Assembly: GCF_009765905.1 (NCBI RefSeq)
Contig: NZ_LMUO01000007.1
Span: 20,043-67,164 of the forward strand
Reading direction: 5' to 3'
Source: Mucilaginibacter sp. L196
GTDB taxonomy: Bacteria; Bacteroidota; Bacteroidia; Sphingobacteriales; Sphingobacteriaceae
Length of the DNA stretch: 47,122 bases
Numbering within the stretch: position 1 is the first letter of the stretch; every line of letters starts with the position of its first letter. A program made the position numbers and the translations under genes. Under the pieces are notes generated by a model. It had not been told where the DNA came from, made no database searches, and saw nothing but the letters and a program-made list of their open reading frames with translations. Shown in pieces: positions 42,622 through 47,122 of the stretch.

Positions 42622-43170
42622 ATGAGTACTCAACATCCCTGGCACCAGGTTTCTCCCGGCGATAATTTTCCTGAAGTTGTAAATGCGATAATCGAGATCC
42701 CGAAAGGATCAAAAGCGAAATATGAGATAGATAAGGAATCTGGTTTGTTAAAACTCGACCGTGTTTTGTTTTCATCAGTAATGTATCCGGCTAACTACGG
42801 CTTTATCCCGCAAACTTATTGTGATGATCATGATCCTTTGGATATATTAGTGCTATGTTCTGTTGACGTGTTCCCTATGTCTATCATCGAAGCTAAGGTT
42901 ATTGGTGTAATGCATATGGTTGACAACGGCGAGCAGGATGATAAGATCATCGCGGTAGCAAAAAATGATATGTCGGTTAATTATATTAACGATTTAAATG
43001 AGTTACCGCCTCACGCTACTAAAGAGATAGTTCGTTTCTTCCAGGATTATAAAAGCTTAGAAGGAAAAAATGTAACTATTGAGCATTTATTGGGTATGCG
43101 TTATGCCCACAAAGTAATTCAAGAAAGTATGGAGCTTTATAAGTCTACTTTCCCAGTGTATCAACAATAA
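42622..43170 (+). CDS. ppa: Inorganic pyrophosphatase (family I)
   Basis: 182 residues, a soluble Mg-dependent enzyme hydrolysing pyrophosphate. [35 protein letters not shown] and the metal-binding [10 protein letters not shown] (about 70-79) identify family I. The His within the Asp signature (DDHDPLD) replaces the more common Gly/Ser/Asn. Co-oriented with and close to dedA and the CNNM gene (3 bp gap), so an operon is likely. Confidence 0.96.
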   Translation: MSTQHPWHQVSPGDNFPEVVNAIIEIPKGSKAKYEIDKESGLLKLDRVLFSSVMYPANYGFIPQTYCDDHDPLDILVLCSVDVFPMSIIEAKVIGVMHMVDNGEQDDKIIAVAKNDMSVNYINDLNELPPHATKEIVRFFQDYKSLEGKNVTIEHLLGMRYAHKVIQESMELYKSTFPVYQQ

Positions 43171-43173
43171 CTA

Positions 43174-44514
43174 ATGGACCCCGCGGAACTCACAATAAAT
43201 TATTTCTACCTTTTCCTTACCGTTTTTCTGGTAATATTAAACGGCTTTTTTGTAGCCGCAGAATTCGCCATGGTAAGGGTGCGCGGTTCGCAGATAGAAA
43301 TCAAAGCTAAAACGGGCAGCCGCTTAGCTAAAACCACCCGCGGGATACTGCATAATCTGGATGGATACCTGGCTGCTACGCAGTTGGGTATTACCATCGC
43401 TTCGCTGGCTTTGGGCTGGTTTGGGCAATCGGTAGTAACAGCGGTAATGCTGCATTGCTTTTTGTCGATTGGTATTGCTATAACCTCGCCATTAATACTT
43501 AATATAAGCCATTTTGTAGCGTTCGCGGTTATCACGGTATTTCATATCACCTTTGGCGAATTGGCGCCCAAATCAATCGCTATACAGCGCTCTACACGTA
43601 CGGTAATGGCAATTGCCGTTCCGTTAAGGTTGTTTTACGTGGTGTTTAAACCTATCATCTGGTGTTTAAATACTTTCGCCAATTTTATATTAAGACTTAT
43701 TGGTATTGATGCCGCGCAGGGCGAAACCCACCACAGCTCAGAAGAATTACAATATCTTTTAGAGCAAGGTAAAGAAACAGGCGCGATTGATTCTAACGAA
43801 CATGAGCTGATACAAAATGTATTTGAGTTTAATGAGCGTGTGGTGAAAAATATCATGGTTCCGCGTACTAAAATATCCGGGGTTGATATTGATACAGAGA
43901 AAGATGAGCTACTGGAGATATTAATTACCGAAGGTTATTCCCGCATACCTGTTTATGACGATGTGATCGATAAGATTGTTGGTATTGTACACGCCAAGGA
44001 TATTTTACCCTTGCTGGCACGTAATGAGCCGATTGTTTTAAAAGATATTATCCGCAAGCCATACTTTATCCCCGAAACTAAAAAGATCAATGATCTGATG
44101 GCCGAGTTGCAGCAAAAGCGCATACAGATAGCCATTGTGCTGGATGAATTTGGCGGTACTGCCGGTATGGTTACCCTTGAAGACATTGTTGAGGAACTGG
44201 TAGGCGAGATACAAGACGAGTACGATGAGGAAAAACCTATTGTAGAACGTGTAAACGACCGTGAATTTATCGTAAATGCCCTTGCCCCAATATATGATGT
44301 AAACAGCCACCTGCCGCATGATTTACCTGAAGACGGTGATTATGATACGGTTTCGGGTTGGTTAGGTGATATTTTTGGTAAGATACCTGATGTAGGCGAG
44401 CAAAAGGAATCAAACGGTTATAACATTACCGTACTAAAAAAATCCGATCAGAATATTGAATCAGTAAAACTTGAACTACTGATAAATGAGGAAGATGCTG
44501 TAGATTTGCATTAA
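43174..44514 (+). CDS. CNNM/CBS/CorC-type transporter protein (hemolysin family)
   Basis: 446 residues. The N-terminal CNNM (DUF21) membrane domain (about 8-190) has FFVAAEFAMVRVRGSQIE and the GELAPKSIAI motif. A CBS pair follows (about 215-335), with VPRTKISGVDID at its start and LDEFGGTAGMVTLEDIVEELVG at its end. The C-terminal CorC_HlyC domain (about 355-440) includes REFIVNALAPIYDVN. Such proteins are linked to Mg/Co efflux; 'hemolysin' is a historical label. Confidence 0.92.
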   Translation: MDPAELTINYFYLFLTVFLVILNGFFVAAEFAMVRVRGSQIEIKAKTGSRLAKTTRGILHNLDGYLAATQLGITIASLALGWFGQSVVTAVMLHCFLSIGIAITSPLILNISHFVAFAVITVFHITFGELAPKSIAIQRSTRTVMAIAVPLRLFYVVFKPIIWCLNTFANFILRLIGIDAAQGETHHSSEELQYLLEQGKETGAIDSNEHELIQNVFEFNERVVKNIMVPRTKISGVDIDTEKDELLEILITEGYSRIPVYDDVIDKIVGIVHAKDILPLLARNEPIVLKDIIRKPYFIPETKKINDLMAELQQKRIQIAIVLDEFGGTAGMVTLEDIVEELVGEIQDEYDEEKPIVERVNDREFIVNALAPIYDVNSHLPHDLPEDGDYDTVSGWLGDIFGKIPDVGEQKESNGYNITVLKKSDQNIESVKLELLINEEDAVDLH

Positions 44515-44515
44515 T

Positions 44516-45223
44516 ATGCATCTTTTTTACACTCCCGACATACAGCCAACGCATCCCCAATATTTTCTGAGCGAAGAAGAAAGTAAGCATGCCATACGTG
44601 TGCTGCGATTAAATGTGGGCGATGAGGTACAACTGATAGATGGTGGTGGTGGTTTGTATGCTGCTGAGATTAAGGATGCGCATCCTAAGCGCACCATCCT
44701 GCAAATAAACTCGGTAAAACTGGAGTTTAATAAACGCAATCATTATTTGCATATCGCCATCGCCCCAACAAAAAATATTGAGCGTTTGGAGTGGTTTTTA
44801 GAAAAAGCTACCGAAATAGGTGTTGATGAAATATCGCTCATCATCTGCCAGCGATCAGAGCGTAAAGAAGCTAAAACCGATAGGCTTAATAAAATTATCA
44901 CCGCCGCTATAAAGCAATCCATCAAAGCATATCATCCTATTTTAAATGAACCGAAGCCTTTGACTAAATTATTGACGCGTGAGTTTGACGGTCAGAAATT
45001 TATAGCACATTGCGAGATAGGAGATAAGATAAAGCTGAAAGAAGCCATCATCCCCGGAGGGAAATATTTAATTTTAATAGGCCCCGAGGGTGATTTTACA
45101 CCAAAAGAGATAGAAGATGCGTTAAGTAATAGTTTTAAAGCCATAACTTTAGGGGAGAGCCGCCTGCGTACAGAAACCGCGGCGCTGGAAGCTTGCTTCG
45201 AAGCGAATTTTTTAAATCGATAA
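44516..45223 (+). CDS. rsmE: 16S rRNA m3U1498 methyltransferase RsmE
   Basis: 235 residues. It methylates U1498 of 16S rRNA with SAM. The N-terminal PUA-like part begins MHLFYTPDIQ and includes SKHAIRVLRL. The C-terminal SPOUT domain has EWFLEKATEIGVDEI, RSERKEAK and the trefoil-knot motif LIGPEGDFTPKEI then LGESRLRTETAALEA. The stop TAA shares its last A with the next ATG. Confidence 0.96.
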   Translation: MHLFYTPDIQPTHPQYFLSEEESKHAIRVLRLNVGDEVQLIDGGGGLYAAEIKDAHPKRTILQINSVKLEFNKRNHYLHIAIAPTKNIERLEWFLEKATEIGVDEISLIICQRSERKEAKTDRLNKIITAAIKQSIKAYHPILNEPKPLTKLLTREFDGQKFIAHCEIGDKIKLKEAIIPGGKYLILIGPEGDFTPKEIEDALSNSFKAITLGESRLRTETAALEACFEANFLNR

Positions 45224-45891
45224 TGATGAGAAAAGGCATTTATACAGTAACCGTTTTGTTGACACTGCTTTTAATGAGCAGTTTTAGCGAGCCTACCTAT
45301 AAAATGGCCAAACTGAAATACAATGGCGGCGGCGATTGGTATGGCGACCGCACAGCCCTGCCCAACCTGGCTAAATTTTGCAACGATAACCTAAAAACCA
45401 ATTTCCAGATACAGGATGAAACGGTAGAGGTCGGCAGCGCAGAGATATTCAACTACCCCTTTGTTTTTATGACAGGGCATGGTAATGTGATCTTCTCCGA
45501 TCAGGAGGCGAAAAACCTGCGGGCTTATTTAACTGGTGGCGGTTTCTTGCACATCTGCGATAATTACGGGCTCGACCAGTTCATCCGCCCGCAAATGAAA
45601 AAGGTTTTTCCCGAACTGGATTTTGTGGAGTTACCGCTTAACTATCCCATCTACCATCAAAAATATGATTTTCCCAATGGCTTGCCCAAAGTGCACGAGC
45701 ATGACGGCAAAAGGGCACAAGGTTTCGGCCTGATATATAAGGGGCGACTAGTTTGTTTTTACGATTACCAATGCGATTTAGGCAATGGCTGGGAGGATTA
45801 TGGAACCTACGCCGGCGACAGCCAGGAAACGCGCTTAAAAGCACTTAAAATGGGTGCTAATCTGATCCAATACATATTCACAAACCGCTAA
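45223..45891 (+). CDS. DUF4159 domain-containing exported protein
   Basis: 222 residues from the ATG at 45223 (an alternative ATG is the next codon). The N-terminal ~23 residues form a signal peptide (basic MMRKGIYTVTVLLTLLLMSS). KMAKLKYNGGGDWYGDRTALPNLAKF is the DUF4159 opening and FLHICDNYGLDQFIRP a later conserved block; the domain has a Rossmann/GATase-like look. An upstream reading from 45193 is out of place because it overlaps rsmE by 30 bp. Function unknown; the domain is often found near MoxR and von Willebrand A genes, which are not seen here. Confidence 0.87.
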   Translation: MMRKGIYTVTVLLTLLLMSSFSEPTYKMAKLKYNGGGDWYGDRTALPNLAKFCNDNLKTNFQIQDETVEVGSAEIFNYPFVFMTGHGNVIFSDQEAKNLRAYLTGGGFLHICDNYGLDQFIRPQMKKVFPELDFVELPLNYPIYHQKYDFPNGLPKVHEHDGKRAQGFGLIYKGRLVCFYDYQCDLGNGWEDYGTYAGDSQETRLKALKMGANLIQYIFTNR

Positions 45892-45892
45892 T

Positions 45893-45921
45893 CCGCGACC
45901 ATTGGTTTAAATGATTCAATG
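45893..45921. repeat. Family G piece (TTTAAATGATT), copy G1
   Basis: CCGCGACCATTGGTTTAAAT followed by GATTCAATG resembles the left arm of G2 and overlaps the end of the DUF4159 gene region. It looks like a fragment. Confidence 0.5.
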
Positions 45922-45948
45922 TTGTTTTATATAAAAACCAAGAACAAA

Positions 45949-46045
45949 GCGTCATTGCGAGGAACGAAGCAATCTCTACATAGGCAGGTCGGGCTTGCAG
46001 GTTTCTCTGTATAGTATAGAGATTGCTTCGTTCCTCGCAATGACG
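45949..46045. repeat. Family A palindromic repeat, copy A3
   Basis: The best-preserved A copy. Left arm GCGTCATTGCGAGGAACGAA then GCAATCTCTA; right arm TAGAGATTGCTTCGTTCCTC then GCAATGACG. About 38 bp between. Confidence 0.85.
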
Positions 46046-46080
46046 ATAGTTTTATTATTTTTTTAACAGCTTCCACGATC

Positions 46081-46179
46081 GTTGATTTAAATGATTAACG
46101 GATTTCGTTGATGATTGATGAAAGAATTATAAATTAGCAAGACCAATCAACGCAATCAATAAATCATTTAAATCAGCGG
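46081..46179. repeat. Family G palindromic repeat, copy G2
   Basis: The left arm GTTGATTTAAATGATTAACG continues to ATTTCGTTGATGATTG. The right arm CAATCAACGCAATCAATAAA continues to TCATTTAAATCAGCGG. TGATTTAAATGATT and AATCATTTAAATCA are perfect partners. The repeat ends 4 bp before the biotin-carrier ATG, so the start-site region of that gene lies within the element. Confidence 0.75.
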
Positions 46180-46182
46180 TCA

Positions 46183-46683
46183 ATGATAAAGGTAAAAGTT
46201 AACGATAAATACAATTTCGAGATTGATAAAAATAACGATGAATTATTGATCAACGGCGAAGTTGTTAATGCTGATGTGAAGCAATTAAATGCCTCTGCTT
46301 ATCATATTATTGATCGCTTAAAATCATATAATGCCGAGGTGGTTAGTTTTAACGCTGCTGATAAAACCGCGGAAATAAAGGTTAACAATAATGTGTACAC
46401 GGTATCGGTAAAAGATCAGTTTGATGTATTGCTGGATAAGTTGGGATTAAATAACCTTAACAGCGCAAAAGTTAGTGAGGTAAAGGCCCCAATGCCGGGG
46501 CTGGTGCTAAAAGTGTTTGTTACCGAAGGTAGCGAAGTACTTAAAGGTGATAACCTGTTTATTTTAGAAGCCATGAAAATGGAGAACATTATAAAAGCCA
46601 CTGCCGATGTTGCTGTTAAAACGGTAAAGATTAAACCAGGCGATAAGGTTGAAAAAGGGCAGGTGTTGTTGTTGTTTAAATAA
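46183..46683 (+). CDS. Biotin/lipoyl-attachment carrier protein (BCCP-like)
   Basis: 166 residues. The C-terminal ~70 residues are a biotinyl domain with the EAMKMEN motif, Lys132 being the predicted biotinylation site. APMPGLVLKVFVTEGSEV is the first half of the barrel. The N-terminal ~95 residues are a small charged region without a known fold. Such proteins are the carrier subunit of acyl-CoA carboxylases or oxaloacetate decarboxylases. No biotin carboxylase or carboxyltransferase gene is nearby in the window, so its partner must lie elsewhere. Confidence 0.9.
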   Translation: MIKVKVNDKYNFEIDKNNDELLINGEVVNADVKQLNASAYHIIDRLKSYNAEVVSFNAADKTAEIKVNNNVYTVSVKDQFDVLLDKLGLNNLNSAKVSEVKAPMPGLVLKVFVTEGSEVLKGDNLFILEAMKMENIIKATADVAVKTVKIKPGDKVEKGQVLLLFK

Positions 46684-46705
46684 TTAGCCAGCCTATAAAT
46701 ATTTC

Positions 46706-46787
46706 TTGTCATTGCGGGGTACGAAGCAATCGCGAACTTTGCAAGACCGCCTTTTTACGTGCGATTACTTCGTTACAGCAATGACAA
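46706..46787. repeat. Family A palindromic repeat, copy A4 (diverged)
   Basis: Left arm TTGTCATTGCGGGGTACGAA then GCAATCGC; right arm GCGATTACTTCGTTACAGCA then ATGACAA. Downstream of the biotin-carrier gene. Confidence 0.75.
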
Positions 46788-46834
46788 ATCGGATCAGTCA
46801 TACCATCCATCACTTAAATCTTTCCTATTTAGCT

Positions 46835-46862
46835 TATGGTCGGTGTTTTCACCACACCATAG
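46835..46862. repeat. Family F piece, copy F3
   Basis: TATGGTCGGTGTTTTCACCA followed by CACCATAG is an F-type arm in the inverse orientation. Confidence 0.6.
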
Positions 46863-46878
46863 TTTGATTCTAATAGCT

Positions 46879-47012
46879 AAACCACCGCCTAAGGTGGTAG
46901 GTTAGGGGTGGAGGCTACGCCAGAAACCGCTATTCAGTGTTTGGGTAAGTCCTAATCTGTTTTTGCGATATTATCCAGGTGATAGATAAAGCCCCCACCT
47001 TTGGTGGGGGGT
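46879..47012. repeat. D-like repeat pair, copy D7
   Basis: A left part TAAACCACCGCCTAAGGTGG and a right part GCCCCCACCTTTGGTGGGGG are both GC-rich palindromes with CCACC cores. They resemble D arms with CCACC instead of CTCCC. The order and AT-rich centre are D-like. The final 439 bp hold only repeats and no gene. Confidence 0.5.
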
Positions 47013-47021
47013 GTTTACTCC

Positions 47022-47060
47022 GTAGTGGTGCGGTGTTTTCACCATAGGTGTTCGGAAGAT
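47022..47060. repeat. Family F repeat, copy F4 (near the window edge)
   Basis: GTAGTGGTGCGGTGTTTTCA followed by CCATAGGTGTTCGGAAGAT matches the left half of F1. A possible partner arm CACCACCGCATAG begins at 47103, so the element may run past the end of the window. Confidence 0.6.
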
Positions 47061-47122
47061 TATTCAGGGGAGATTTTAAGATAGGTATTTACCTTATGTG
47101 GGTCACCACCGCATAGTACAAC

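Overview
The window reads as chromosome of a Bacteroidota bacterium of the Sphingobacteriaceae type; Mucilaginibacter or Pedobacter is my best guess. The basis is TAnnTTTG promoter elements in place of E. coli-type -10 boxes, an exbB-exbD-exbD-tonB-PstS-TPR cluster, a split short-NuoG complex I operon, and abundant palindromic intergenic repeats. I see no rRNA, tRNA, CRISPR array, transposase or prophage gene.

Layout. 1-7.2 kb holds envelope and secreted proteins: a coiled-coil membrane protein, a GHL10-type glycoside hydrolase, a DUF1835 protein, a Prc/S41 protease and a small periplasmic protein. 7.3-12.2 kb is a complete cyanophycin module. A cyanophycinase and a type-2 (Thr-nucleophile) isoaspartyl peptidase lie on the minus strand, divergent from a full-length CphA1-type cyanophycin synthetase. 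Together they can polymerise Asp and Arg into an N/C store, cut it to beta-Asp-Arg dipeptides and release the amino acids. 12.2-21.5 kb is mixed housekeeping and accessory content: DUF4304, SDR, GAF histidine kinase, membrane protein, AlkA-like glycosylase, RarA, GNAT, MetK and a lipid kinase. 21.7-28.4 kb carries a SUI1-family factor and then the TonB-energising operon, closed by a strong terminator.

28.5-41.9 kb is a complete complex I locus (nuoA-N). NuoC and NuoD are separate, NuoG is short and lacks the molybdopterin-type domain, and an extra 59-residue two-helix membrane protein sits between nuoE and nuoF. 42-46.7 kb has a DedA protein, soluble pyrophosphatase, a CNNM/CBS protein, RsmE, a DUF4159 protein and a single biotin-carrier protein.

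The most unusual global feature is the intergenic DNA. At least six families of long imperfect palindromes (named A-G here, with A and B probably one superfamily) fill nearly every gap over about 90 bp. A and B copies mostly sit at ends of transcription units. D copies sit inside operons, including three gaps of the nuo operon and the cphB/peptidase gap. F is found split around a B copy. Several genes have TAnnTTTG elements so close to the start codon that their mRNAs should be leaderless or nearly so. Starts of several genes were moved downstream because the longer version would begin upstream of the promoter or inside a repeat.
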